From contig LKUH01000221.1 of assembly GCA_001412425.1 (NCBI GenBank), positions 1 through 7,569 on the forward strand: a stretch of 7,569 bases of DNA, given 5' to 3'. Below are positions 1 to 7,361 of this stretch, piece after piece; position 1 is the first letter of the stretch; every line of letters begins with the position of its first letter. The stretch is from Candidatus Cloacimonas sp. SDB. GTDB taxonomy: Bacteria; Cloacimonadota; Cloacimonadia; Cloacimonadales; TCS61. The translations under genes and the position numbers were made by a program. The notes beneath the pieces are model-generated. The model searched no databases. It worked only from the letters and a program-made list of their open reading frames with translations, and was not told the DNA's origin.

Positions 1-11
1 ACACTTTTTGA

Positions 12-35
12 TACCTCGGGGCTTGCCCCGGGGTA
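12..35. repeat. GC-rich REP-like hairpin upstream of rpsU
   Basis: Bases 12-21 pair with 26-35 to give a ten-pair stem (one G-T pair, 16/31) closed by the tetraloop CTTG at 22-25. The 3' side ends in GTAG at 33-36. The stem is far richer in GC than its surroundings. No T-run follows it on either strand, so it is not a classical intrinsic terminator. Short GC-rich palindromes next to a GTAG tetranucleotide are typical of REP elements mobilised by IS200-like REP-associated transposases. Only one copy is in the window, so the REP assignment is inference. It could also be the 3' end structure of an upstream transcript. Confidence 0.5.
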
Positions 36-56
36 GTTCATTAATAGAAATCCTGC

Positions 57-82
57 TTGACAATATAGTGGGTTAATAAAAT
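57..82 (+). promoter_or_regulatory. Possible sigma-70 promoter for rpsU-yqeY
   Basis: A perfect TTGACA lies at 57-62, followed by the AT-rich stretch TTAATAAAATTTTT. The best -10 match after it, TAAAAT at 77-82, gives a spacer of only 14 bases, shorter than the usual 16-18. An alternative pairing is TTAATA (41-46) with TATAGT (64-69) and a 17-base spacer. Either would start transcription shortly before the rpsU ribosome binding site. A promoter here is expected from position, but the exact boxes are uncertain. Confidence 0.4.
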
Positions 83-103
83 TTTTACAAAACGAATTGC
101 AAA

Positions 104-112
104 GGGGAGGTG
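104..112 (+). promoter_or_regulatory. Strong ribosome binding site fixing the rpsU GTG start
   Basis: GGGGAGGTG is an almost complete complement of the 16S rRNA 3' end. Its GGAGG core lies nine bases before the GTG at 120. There is no in-frame ATG near the N-terminus, and the protein then begins MPKV, as bS21 proteins commonly do. The site therefore decides the non-ATG start. It is the strongest Shine-Dalgarno in the window, which fits an abundant ribosomal protein. Confidence 0.88.
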
Positions 113-119
113 AAAATTA

Positions 120-332
120 GTGCCAAAAGTTATTGCTAGAGAAGGTGAACCTTTTCAGGTTACTTTAAGAAAGTTCAAAAAAAGCTGTGAAAAAGCTGGT
201 CTTCTTTCTGATATCAAGAAGAATAACTATTACGAAAAGCCCAGTGTAGCCAGAAGAAGAGAACTTAAAGAAGCCAGAAGAAAAGCTCTGAAATTACAGA
301 GAAAGCAGAACAGATATAATAAATCTTACTAA
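120..332 (+). CDS. rpsU: Small ribosomal subunit protein bS21
   Basis: This encodes a 70-residue, strongly basic protein of the bS21 family, a component of the 30S subunit that sits near the mRNA exit and the anti-Shine-Dalgarno helix and helps initiation. The N-terminal part (MPKVIAREGEPF, then a region with LRKFKKSCEKAG) and the arginine/lysine-rich C-terminal helix (SVARRRELKEARRKALKLQRK) are the family signature, and the length is normal. It starts with GTG, supported by the strong ribosome binding site just upstream. It is the first gene of the rpsU-yqeY pair, with one base between its stop and the next ATG. rpsU heads the macromolecular-synthesis operon in E. coli as well, and the downstream dnaG and rpoD support the same role here. 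Identification is secure. Confidence 0.96.
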   Translation: MPKVIAREGEPFQVTLRKFKKSCEKAGLLSDIKKNNYYEKPSVARRRELKEARRKALKLQRKQNRYNKSY

Positions 333-333
333 A

Positions 334-774
334 ATGATAAAAAAATTATCTGCGGACATTAATGAGGCTCTTCGTCAGAGTCAGAAAGACAGATTGAAGG
401 TTTTAAGAACCCTTAAATCAGTTTTAAAGAACCGTGAAATTGAGCTTCGGAAAGAGCTGACTGAGCAGGAAGCGATGCAGATTTTGAATAGTGAGATCAA
501 AAAACGAGAGCAGGCACTTGAACTTTATCTACAAGCCGGAAGACAGGAACTGGCTGACAATGAGAAGTTTGAGATAGCCATTATCAGAGAATATCTACCT
601 GAACCACTATCAGAAGCAGAATTGAGTGTGGAAGTGGATAAAGCTATTTCTGAAACCGGAGCTGACAGCATGAAAGAGATGGGACCGGTAATGAAATTAC
701 TTAAGGAAAGATTAGGTAGTAGAGCTGACGGAAAATCCCTGAGCAGTTTAGTTAGAGCTAAACTTTCTAATTAA
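334..774 (+). CDS. yqeY: GatB/YqeY domain protein
   Basis: This encodes a 146-residue protein that matches the stand-alone GatB/YqeY family over its full usual length (about 150). Recognisable points are the N-terminal helical part (LRTLKSVLKNREIELRKELTE), the ALELYLQAGRQELADNE segment, the IIREYLPEPLSEAEL motif near residues 85-100, and the C-terminal MGPVMKLLKERLGSRADGKSL block. The same all-helical domain forms the tRNA-contacting tail of GatB in the tRNA-dependent amidotransferase. The stand-alone protein is thought to act on or near tRNA, but its role is not settled. Its ATG lies one base after the rpsU stop and no good Shine-Dalgarno is visible, so translation is probably coupled to rpsU. 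A terminator follows 26 bases after the stop. The rpsU-yqeY pairing is widespread in bacteria. Confidence 0.93.
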   Translation: MIKKLSADINEALRQSQKDRLKVLRTLKSVLKNREIELRKELTEQEAMQILNSEIKKREQALELYLQAGRQELADNEKFEIAIIREYLPEPLSEAELSVEVDKAISETGADSMKEMGPVMKLLKERLGSRADGKSLSSLVRAKLSN

Positions 775-800
775 GTTATAGAATTCACATACATTTTTTT

Positions 801-828
801 AAGGGGAGATATTCAGTCTCCCCTTTTT
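801..828 (+). terminator. Rho-independent terminator after yqeY
   Basis: AAGGGGAGA (801-809) pairs perfectly with TCTCCCCTT (817-825) around the seven-base loop TATTCAG, and the T-run continues through 828. This is a nine-pair, GC-rich stem with a short U-tract, correctly oriented to end the rpsU-yqeY transcript. The U-tract is short because part of it belongs to the stem, so partial readthrough into cvpA is plausible. On the minus strand the hairpin is followed by A residues, so it is not bidirectional. Confidence 0.9.
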
Positions 829-874
829 AGTCTTAATGCTGAAGTACAAACAGTTAAAGCATGCATGTTACTTT

Positions 875-881
875 GGGAGGG
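875..881 (+). promoter_or_regulatory. Ribosome binding site selecting the cvpA start
   Basis: GGGAGGG lies just before the ATG at 885 (four bases from GGAGG). An in-frame ATG at 861 would place this Shine-Dalgarno inside the coding region and add eight residues (MHVTLGGI) not expected for CvpA proteins. The 885 start gives MHFLDIILG, the usual CvpA N-terminus. The spacing is short but acceptable. Confidence 0.8.
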
Positions 882-884
882 ATT

Positions 885-1451
885 ATGCATTTTTTGGATA
901 TAATTCTGGGAATCCTGCTTCTGATCCTGGCTTTGAAATATATGAGCAAAGGTTTTGTCGCCAGTTTTATTCAATTGATCGGCTTAATTGTTATTGTTTA
1001 TGCTATTGCCAAAGCGGGCCGGATTGTAAAACTTCTGGTGATCGAACAGCTGGGCTGGAGTAATACAATCTCAACAATAATAGCTTATATCCTTATTGCT
1101 CTTATTATTTTGCTTATCATAAAGTTAATCATCTTCCTGATGAACAGAGTTGTGGATTTTCTTAATTTAAAATGGCTTAATAAACTTCTTGGTGCTGTTT
1201 TTGGGGTTTTAAACGGGTTGCTTCTGATCGCAATAATTATAATAATTGCCGATATGGCTCCCTTCAAAAAACAGATTCGGGAATTTTCCAATAGATCCTA
1301 CATTGTCAGAAATTTAAGAATTATAACAAATGAGATCGAGATGAAATATCCTTATATTGGAGAATATAAGAAACCACTTCAAGAAAAGCTGGAAGGGGAA
1401 TTCAAGAGGAATAAGGAAACTCTGGAAGATAAAGCAGAAGAGGTTTTATAA
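885..1451 (+). CDS. cvpA: CvpA family integral membrane protein
   Basis: From the ATG at 885 the protein has 188 residues. It has four hydrophobic segments at roughly residues 3-18, 25-42, 60-86 and 103-126, then a charged, probably cytoplasmic tail of about 60 residues rich in Lys and Glu. The start MHFLDIILGILLLILALKY, the Gly after it (KGF), and the Gly-spaced fourth helix (LLGAVFGVLNGLLL) are characteristic of CvpA/YshB proteins. E. coli CvpA was named for a requirement in colicin V production and has been linked to envelope homeostasis; its molecular activity is unknown. It follows the terminator and precedes mutS2 by eight bases. A CvpA gene close to mutS2 is a recurrent arrangement, for example yshB with polX and mutSB in Bacillus subtilis. 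An upstream start at 861 is possible but less likely. Confidence 0.86.
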   Translation: MHFLDIILGILLLILALKYMSKGFVASFIQLIGLIVIVYAIAKAGRIVKLLVIEQLGWSNTISTIIAYILIALIILLIIKLIIFLMNRVVDFLNLKWLNKLLGAVFGVLNGLLLIAIIIIIADMAPFKKQIREFSNRSYIVRNLRIITNEIEMKYPYIGEYKKPLQEKLEGEFKRNKETLEDKAEEVL

Positions 1452-1459
1452 AGAAATCT

Positions 1460-3808
1460 ATGAATGCTTATATTCAGCTTGAATTTGACAAGATCAGGGA
1501 TATTCTGGTCAACGCCTGTCAATCTGAGCCCGGTAAGGAAACAGCTCGGTTAATTAACCCTCTTTCCGATATAGAAGAGATAAGATATAAGCTGAATATT
1601 ACTACGGAAATTCAAGAAATCCTTTCCAATAACATCCGTTTCGATTTTTCAAATTTAGTTAATGTGGAAATACTTCTGAACGAAATCAGGCATGAAGTAT
1701 TCAATTTTGAAGAATTTAAACTGATCAATAATAATACCGCACTTGCCAATCGCATTATCGGAACATTCAGTGAACTTTCGGAAAGCCCACTCTTAACAGA
1801 ACAGCTGGAACTGATTCATGGACTTCCCGAGCTGGAACAGGAATTTAACAGAATATTTACTCCTGAGGGTGAAGTAAATGATAATGCCTCAGCGGAACTG
1901 AGTAAGATAAGGAAGAAAAGAAAGCAGTTAAGAAAGCATATCGTAGCCAGTCTAAATAAGAAAGTGGAAGAGCTGGCAGAACAGAATCTTGTCTTCGACA
2001 AAATAGTAACTCAGCGGGACGGCAGGTATGTTATTCCGGTTAGGGAAGGTTCTGCGAGCTATTTGTCAGGTATAGTACATGGCAGGTCTGGAAGCGGATC
2101 TTCAATATATCTGGAACCGGCAGAAGTGGTCACAAGCAATAATGAGCTGGATCTTCTCAGCAGTGAAGAAAGAGAGGAGATCTACAGGATTCTCAAACAT
2201 TATACAAAAGCTGTTCTGCAAGAAAAAGAAGCGATTTTGGCAAATTTACTGATCCTGAATAAACTGGATTATTACTTTGCAGTTGCTCGAGTAGCCAATA
2301 GATATAAGGCAGCAAAACCCGTAATTCTGGAAGAACCGGTTATTAATCTGATCGAAGCAAGACATCCTCTGTTAATTGAAAGTTACAAAAATATTGAGCA
2401 AGTGATACCGTTCTCGGTAGAACTGGGCAGAGATTATAGATTATTGCTGATCTCAGGACCGAATACGGGAGGTAAGACGGTCACCTTAAAAACAGTTGGG
2501 CTTCTTACCATGATGGCTTTAGCGGGAATTCCTATTCCGGCCAGAACGGAAAGCAAAGTGGGGATTTTCGAGAATTTTTTTGCTGATATTGGAGATTTCC
2601 AGTCATTAGAAAATTCGCTGAGCACCTTTTCTTCTCATATTTCGAATATAAAAAAAATGCTGAATGAAGCACAGGAAAGATCACTGGTGGTTATTGATGA
2701 AATAGGTGCTGCAACAGATCCTGAGCAGGGTTCTGCTTTAGCTCAGGCAATTTTGGAAGAACTCCTGAATAAAAAAGTTGTGGGCATTATTACAACCCAT
2801 TATACATCGCTTAAATTATTTGCGGAACAGTCTGAAGATTGCATTAATGCAGCAATGCAGTTCGATCCCGAGAAGCTTTCTCCAACTTATCATTTCAAGC
2901 TCGGTCTGCCAGGTAACAGTTTTGCAATTGAAGTAGCTTCGCAGCTGGGACTTGATCCAGATTTGATCAAAAAAGCTAAAGCATTGACGGGTAATCAGAA
3001 TGTAGAACTTACCGAGCTGCTGAAAAAGATCTCGGAACAGAAAAATGAGCTTGCTCAACAGAACTATCGGTTTAAATTGAAAACAACTTTGCTGACTCAG
3101 AAAATTGCGGAGTATGAAACTAAAATTGGTGAATTGGAATCGGAAGCAAAAACCATAAAAAAACGTTCTTTGAAAGATGCTCGTGAGTTTTTGATAAATC
3201 TGCAGAAAGAGTTAAATCAGGAGATCGCTTCTGTAAAAAAATCGAGCAAAAATACAAAAAGTGCTGATTTGAAGAAAACTTTGAACAGAATAGTAAAAAT
3301 CAATCAGGATTTAAAGACGGAGGAAGATGATCTTACTCCGTTTGAACTTAAGCCTTTGCAGGACCCAAAAGTAGGCGAGAGAGTCTGGGTAAAAGATTTT
3401 GAAGAAATTGGTGAAATACTTAATATAAAAGAAGACCTGATAAAAGTTCGGATCAACGAGATCCAGTATTCCACCGGAGCTGAAAATCTATTTGAACTTG
3501 ATAAACAGGCTGTAGTAAAAGATAAAGTCAGATCTTCGGTAAGGTTACCGGAAAAGCAGTTTAAATTTGAATTGAAATTACTGGGATACAGTTTTGATGA
3601 AGCGCGTCCGGAGATCGAAACCCTGATCGACAATGCACTGGTGAATGGTCTTCACATGGTTAGAATTGTACATGGTAAGGGTACGGGCGTTTTAAGGAAG
3701 AAGATAAGGCAGCACTTAAGAAGCCATAAAAAAGTTAAAGAATTTTACACTCCGCCCAATGAATCAGGCGGAGACGGTGTAACAGTGGTTATGTTGAAGG
3801 AAAAGTGA
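1460..3808 (+). CDS. mutS2: MutS2 ATPase with Smr domain
   Basis: This encodes a 782-residue protein, full length for the family. It lacks the mismatch-recognition domains of MutS1. Order: N-terminal core/lever region to about 310, including QRDGRYVIPVRE and GIVHGRSGSGSSIYLEP, both MutS2-type; the ATPase with Walker A GPNTGGKT (333-340), a signature segment STFSSHIS, Walker B VVIDE (D413, E414) and the switch TTHYTSLK (H447); a Lys/Glu-rich coiled coil at about 505-600; a KOW-like segment near 638-685; and a C-terminal Smr domain from about 700. MutS2 proteins suppress homologous recombination in some species and split collided ribosomes in B. subtilis. The ATPase motifs are intact. In the Smr domain the HGKGTG motif (738-743) is present, but the usual LDLRG reads LKLLG, with K706 and L708 replacing Asp and Arg, so nuclease activity is doubtful. 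No strong Shine-Dalgarno precedes the ATG; coupling to cvpA is likely. Confidence 0.95.
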   Translation: MNAYIQLEFDKIRDILVNACQSEPGKETARLINPLSDIEEIRYKLNITTEIQEILSNNIRFDFSNLVNVEILLNEIRHEVFNFEEFKLINNNTALANRIIGTFSELSESPLLTEQLELIHGLPELEQEFNRIFTPEGEVNDNASAELSKIRKKRKQLRKHIVASLNKKVEELAEQNLVFDKIVTQRDGRYVIPVREGSASYLSGIVHGRSGSGSSIYLEPAEVVTSNNELDLLSSEEREEIYRILKHYTKAVLQEKEAILANLLILNKLDYYFAVARVANRYKAAKPVILEEPVINLIEARHPLLIESYKNIEQVIPFSVELGRDYRLLLISGPNTGGKTVTLKTVGLLTMMALAGIPIPARTESKVGIFENFFADIGDFQSLENSLSTFSSHISNIKKMLNEAQERSLVVIDEIGAATDPEQGSALAQAILEELLNKKVVGIITTHYTSLKLFAEQSEDCINAAMQFDPEKLSPTYHFKLGLPGNSFAIEVASQLGLDPDLIKKAKALTGNQNVELTELLKKISEQKNELAQQNYRFKLKTTLLTQKIAEYETKIGELESEAKTIKKRSLKDAREFLINLQKELNQEIASVKKSSKNTKSADLKKTLNRIVKINQDLKTEEDDLTPFELKPLQDPKVGERVWVKDFEEIGEILNIKEDLIKVRINEIQYSTGAENLFELDKQAVVKDKVRSSVRLPEKQFKFELKLLGYSFDEARPEIETLIDNALVNGLHMVRIVHGKGTGVLRKKIRQHLRSHKKVKEFYTPPNESGGDGVTVVMLKEK

Positions 3809-3811
3809 AAA

Positions 3812-5521
3812 ATGGACAAAGCTTTAATAGATAATATTATCGAAAATAATAATATTGTTGATGTTATCAGCAGTTATTTTCCCTTAAAAAAAGCGGGAGT
3901 AAATTATAAAGCTCGATGTCCCTTCCACGAGGAAAAAACGCCTTCTTTTACGGTAAGTGAGAATAAGCAGATCTACAAATGTTTTGGCTGCGGTAAAGCT
4001 GGAAATGTAGTTTCTTTTATAATGGATTATGAAAAAATCTCTTTCATTGAAGCCATGAAAAAGCTGGCAGCAAGGGTGGGAATTACAATAGAAGAACCCC
4101 AAAAGGAATCCGGTAAAAGATCAAAAAGGGATCTGATCTATAAAGTATACCTGCTGGCTACTCAGCATTTCAGGGAAAATCTGGAAAAATATGGAACAAA
4201 CGCACGGGAATATCTGGTCAAAAGAGGATTTGGAGAGGATATCTGGCAGGAATTTGAGATTGGTTATGCTTTAGACAGTTATAACGGGCTGAAGAATTTT
4301 CTTTTAAAGAATAGTATCAATGACAGAATTCTGGAGCAGACAGGATTATTCACGCGAGGTGAGAGAGGGCTGTTCGACACTTTCCGTAACCGTTTGATGT
4401 TTCCGATCCATTCAACAACGGGAAAAGTTGTTGCCTTCGGCGGCAGAATTCTATTGAAAGATCAGGCAGGCGGGAAATATATCAATTCACCAACCACTGA
4501 GATCTATACCAAGGGTAACGAATTATATGGCTTGCATAAAACCCGATATGAAATTCAGAAGCGGGATTATGTACTGATCTGCGAAGGTTATACCGATTTC
4601 CTGCGGTTGTATGAAAAAGGATTCACAAATTCGGTAGCTTCTCTGGGTACAGCTTTAACCGGATCACAGATAAATATATTGAGCAGGTTCACAAAGAACT
4701 TATATATTGTGTACGATGGTGATCCTGCCGGACGTAAAGCAGCGGTAAGAGCTGCAGGAAATGCCTTATCCAGCGGGGTGACGGTAAAAATAATCCCTTT
4801 TGAACGGAATATTGACCCTGATGGATTTTTTGCAACCGGCAGTAGAGATGAATTTAAGGAAAAGATCAATAGTGCAGAAACTCTGGCGCAGTTCATTTTT
4901 AATGATAATGTTATGGGACTGAATCAGACAGCAAAAGTTGATCTGCTGGTTGATCTACTGAGTAATATTGCAGATCCCTTAACCAGGGAATTTCAGGTAA
5001 AAGAGATCTCCGATGTTTTCCGGATTTCAGAAAAATCAGTTTTATCCCGCGTAAGGCAGACATATAAAAAACCTGAAAAAAATATTGTTCAAATACCAGC
5101 GTTTAAATATGAAGAGGAGCGGGATCTGCTGAAATTGCTGCTTAATGAAAAAACTTCCTTAAAAAAAGTTGCACAGGAGATTGATTCAAGTTACTTTTTA
5201 TTCAAAATCTACCGGGAAATTTACGATCACATCTGCACTATTTTTGAGCAGAATGAAAAGATAACCGGGATTCTAAATTCAATTGAGGATGAAATAATCA
5301 GAAGCACTATAGCTGAAATATTATTAGAAGAAGTTCCGGAATTGGAAATTTCTGAAGTTTTACAAACGGTTAAATTGAGAAAATTTGAAAAAGATCTCAC
5401 AGAAATCAATCAAATGATCTATAAAGCTGAAAACAAACATGATCTTCAATTAAAGAAAGACGATTTGAAGAAGAAAATTCTGGGAATGAACAGTAAAATT
5501 GTAAGAAAAACTTTATATTAA
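3812..5521 (+). CDS. dnaG: DNA primase DnaG
   Basis: This encodes a 569-residue primase, close to the family norm (E. coli 581). It makes the RNA primers for lagging-strand synthesis and restart at the replication fork, working with the DnaB helicase. The N-terminal zinc-binding domain has the CHC2 ligands C36, H39, C57 and C60 (CPFHEEKTPSF and KCFGCGKAGNV). The catalytic core carries the FRNRLMFPI segment and the TOPRIM fold with the acidic motif EGYTD (E258) and DGDPAG (D302, D304), which bind catalytic metals. Residues from about 420 form the divergent helical C-terminal helicase-interaction region, ending in a charged helix. Three bases separate its ATG from the mutS2 stop, and its Shine-Dalgarno (AAGGAAAAG region) lies inside the end of mutS2, so the two are co-translated. 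It directly precedes rpoD, as in many bacteria. All key residues are present. Confidence 0.97.
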   Translation: MDKALIDNIIENNNIVDVISSYFPLKKAGVNYKARCPFHEEKTPSFTVSENKQIYKCFGCGKAGNVVSFIMDYEKISFIEAMKKLAARVGITIEEPQKESGKRSKRDLIYKVYLLATQHFRENLEKYGTNAREYLVKRGFGEDIWQEFEIGYALDSYNGLKNFLLKNSINDRILEQTGLFTRGERGLFDTFRNRLMFPIHSTTGKVVAFGGRILLKDQAGGKYINSPTTEIYTKGNELYGLHKTRYEIQKRDYVLICEGYTDFLRLYEKGFTNSVASLGTALTGSQINILSRFTKNLYIVYDGDPAGRKAAVRAAGNALSSGVTVKIIPFERNIDPDGFFATGSRDEFKEKINSAETLAQFIFNDNVMGLNQTAKVDLLVDLLSNIADPLTREFQVKEISDVFRISEKSVLSRVRQTYKKPEKNIVQIPAFKYEEERDLLKLLLNEKTSLKKVAQEIDSSYFLFKIYREIYDHICTIFEQNEKITGILNSIEDEIIRSTIAEILLEEVPELEISEVLQTVKLRKFEKDLTEINQMIYKAENKHDLQLKKDDLKKKILGMNSKIVRKTLY

Positions 5522-5535
5522 TTCAGGGAGTGTGA

Positions 5536-7275
5536 ATGCAGAGTTATAACGAATGTATAAAAAAATTGATTGATCTGGGAGTTAAAAACCAAAATCTTCT
5601 TACCTTTAAGCAGATAAACAATATACTGCCTAATAACCCGATTTATTTAGATAAGATTGATGATATTATCAATGAACTGGTAGATGCCGGAATCGAGTTG
5701 ATTGATGAAACTCAGAAAAGGGTTACCAAAAAAACAATATCAGTTAAGAAAACCAAAACAAAGAAATTCCAGAATAAGCGCTATTATGATGATCCTGTAA
5801 GAATGTATCTGGGAGAGATGGGACGAGTACCGCTTCTGGACCGGGAAGGTGAAGTAAGAATTGCGAAAAAAATTGAAAGTGGTCAGCGATATATCAATAA
5901 ATATGAATTCATGTCCGGCAGCACTCTGCGTGAAATGGAAAATTTTCTGCACCGTTATAAAGAAAAACGGGTTAAAGTGGATCAGATTTTCAAGATTGAA
6001 TATGGCACCTGGATGGATAAATCTCAGGAAGCCAAACTGATAAATGAATTTGAACAGGTTATTAAGGAAGCGAAGGTTATCTTTGAAGAGCTGGGAGAGA
6101 TCCTGGATAATTCCGAATATGATGAGAATGGCGAAGTTGCTGATCAGGAAGTAATTGATAAAAAGCGCACAGCAATTGTTGAAATATTCAACAGATTAAA
6201 TTATAATGAAAAACTGCTTAAAAGAATGGTTTACAGGATCAGAAGCCTGGCAGACAGAATAAAAGACAGCCACAAAACCATCAGGCAGCTTTCCCGCATA
6301 AGAAAATATAGTATTGATGAAATCTGTACTTTCGGTAGAAAAGCTAATAAGTCCGAAGAAGATTTTGAACTGGTGAGGGAAGAGACTGGAATTGAACCGG
6401 ATGTATTTGTTGAGACACTGAGAAAGATCAAAAATGCCCGACGCAAGATCCGCAGGGTGGAACTTGAAACCAAAATGACTGCCCGTGAAATGATTGAACT
6501 GCTGGCTGAAATTGAGCGCGGTGAGAAAATGAAAGAGCGTTCTAAGAATGAAATGATCGAGGCTAATGTCAGACTGGTGGTAAGTATTGCTAAACGTTAT
6601 AATAACCGCGGTCTTGATTTCCTTGATCTGATTCAGGAAGGAAATACGGGATTAATGCGGGCGGTGGAAAAATATGATTACCGCAAGGGCTTTAAATTCA
6701 GTACTTATGCCACCTGGTGGATAAGACAGGCAATAACCCGAGCAATAGCAGATCAAGCCAGAACGATTCGAATACCGGTTCACATGATCGAATCAATCAA
6801 TAAAGTTAAACGAGCCAGCAGGAAGCTGCTGCAGGAACTGGGCAGAGAACCTTATCCGGAAGAGATTGCTGTTAAACTTGATCTTCCTCCGGAAAAAATA
6901 AAAAGCATTTTAGCCATCACAAAAGAACCTGTGTCTCTGGATAAACCTATCGGGCACGATGATGAGGACAGTCTGCTGGGTGATTTTATCGAGGATAAAG
7001 GTACAATATCACCGGAAAGAATGGCGGAAAGGACCTTGCTTAAGAAACAGGTGGATGATATTCTTAAAACACTTACACCCAGAGAAGAAAGGGTGATCAG
7101 GCTGCGATTCGGAATTGATGACGGCTATCATCGCACGCTGGAAGAAGTGGGGAATATTTTCAGTGTGACCCGGGAAAGGATCCGTCAAATAGAAGATAAA
7201 GCTTTAAGGAAATTAAGACATCCTACTCGCAGCAGTATCTTGATGAAATTCATTGATAATTTTAATGTAAAATAA
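5536..7275 (+). CDS. rpoD: RNA polymerase primary sigma factor (sigma-70)
   Basis: This encodes a 579-residue group 1 sigma factor that directs RNA polymerase to housekeeping promoters. Order: region 1.1 (residues 1-60), a lysine-rich linker (60-82), region 1.2 from D85 (DDPVRMYLGEMGRVPLLDREGE), a long non-conserved region (about 118-335), region 2 from about 336 (EMIEANVRLVVSIAKRY, then DLIQEGNTGLMRAVEKY, with the promoter-melting segment around W394-W395), region 3 (about 418-495) and region 4 (TLTPREERVIRLRFG, then the -35-binding helix-turn-helix at 532-555 ending VTRERIRQIE). The long insertion before region 2 resembles the E. coli type and differs from the short primary sigmas of Bacillus and Bacteroides. 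The ATG follows the dnaG stop by 14 bases, with Shine-Dalgarno AGGGAG five bases upstream. The region 4 motifs match consensus -10/-35 recognition, so canonical promoters are expected. Confidence 0.97.
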   Translation: MQSYNECIKKLIDLGVKNQNLLTFKQINNILPNNPIYLDKIDDIINELVDAGIELIDETQKRVTKKTISVKKTKTKKFQNKRYYDDPVRMYLGEMGRVPLLDREGEVRIAKKIESGQRYINKYEFMSGSTLREMENFLHRYKEKRVKVDQIFKIEYGTWMDKSQEAKLINEFEQVIKEAKVIFEELGEILDNSEYDENGEVADQEVIDKKRTAIVEIFNRLNYNEKLLKRMVYRIRSLADRIKDSHKTIRQLSRIRKYSIDEICTFGRKANKSEEDFELVREETGIEPDVFVETLRKIKNARRKIRRVELETKMTAREMIELLAEIERGEKMKERSKNEMIEANVRLVVSIAKRYNNRGLDFLDLIQEGNTGLMRAVEKYDYRKGFKFSTYATWWIRQAITRAIADQARTIRIPVHMIESINKVKRASRKLLQELGREPYPEEIAVKLDLPPEKIKSILAITKEPVSLDKPIGHDDEDSLLGDFIEDKGTISPERMAERTLLKKQVDDILKTLTPREERVIRLRFGIDDGYHRTLEEVGNIFSVTRERIRQIEDKALRKLRHPTRSSILMKFIDNFNVK

Positions 7276-7361
7276 TTTTTTCAAGTTATCAGGAAATTCT
7301 TGACATTATCCAGGGCTAATTCGTTTTTAGCAATCATTTAAAATTATGTGTTTTCATTAAT

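Noticed and set aside
12..35. GC hairpin as an intrinsic terminator of an upstream gene
   Set aside because: The bases after the stem are GTTCATTA on the + strand and TCAAAAAG on the minus strand, so neither strand has a U-tract.
861..884. Upstream ATG at 861 as the cvpA start
   Set aside because: It would bury the GGGAGGG Shine-Dalgarno inside the gene and add eight residues ahead of the family-like MHFLDIILG N-terminus.
836..1063. 75-codon open frame overlapping the start of cvpA
   Set aside because: It overlaps a well-supported CvpA gene in another frame, has no recognisable domain, and its composition is that of an out-of-frame reading.
3304..3633. 109-codon minus-strand open frame inside mutS2, and similar antisense frames in dnaG and rpoD
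   Set aside because: All lie opposite conserved coding sequence, are low-complexity Ser/Phe/Leu-rich translations typical of antisense shadows, and lack ribosome binding sites or known motifs.
7256..7281. AT-only hairpin overlapping the rpoD stop followed by T residues, as a terminator
   Set aside because: ATTTTA-ATG-TAAAAT plus a T-run has the right shape, but the stem has no GC pairs and would be very weak. It also overlaps the last codons, so I do not call it a terminator.
7300..7350. TTGACA at 7300-7305 as a promoter for the tRNA-like region
   Set aside because: The -35 match is perfect, but at 16-18 base spacing the -10 position reads GTTTTT or similar. The better AT-rich hexamer TAAAAT (7339-7344) is far too distant. 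Left unannotated; a 5'-end map would settle it.
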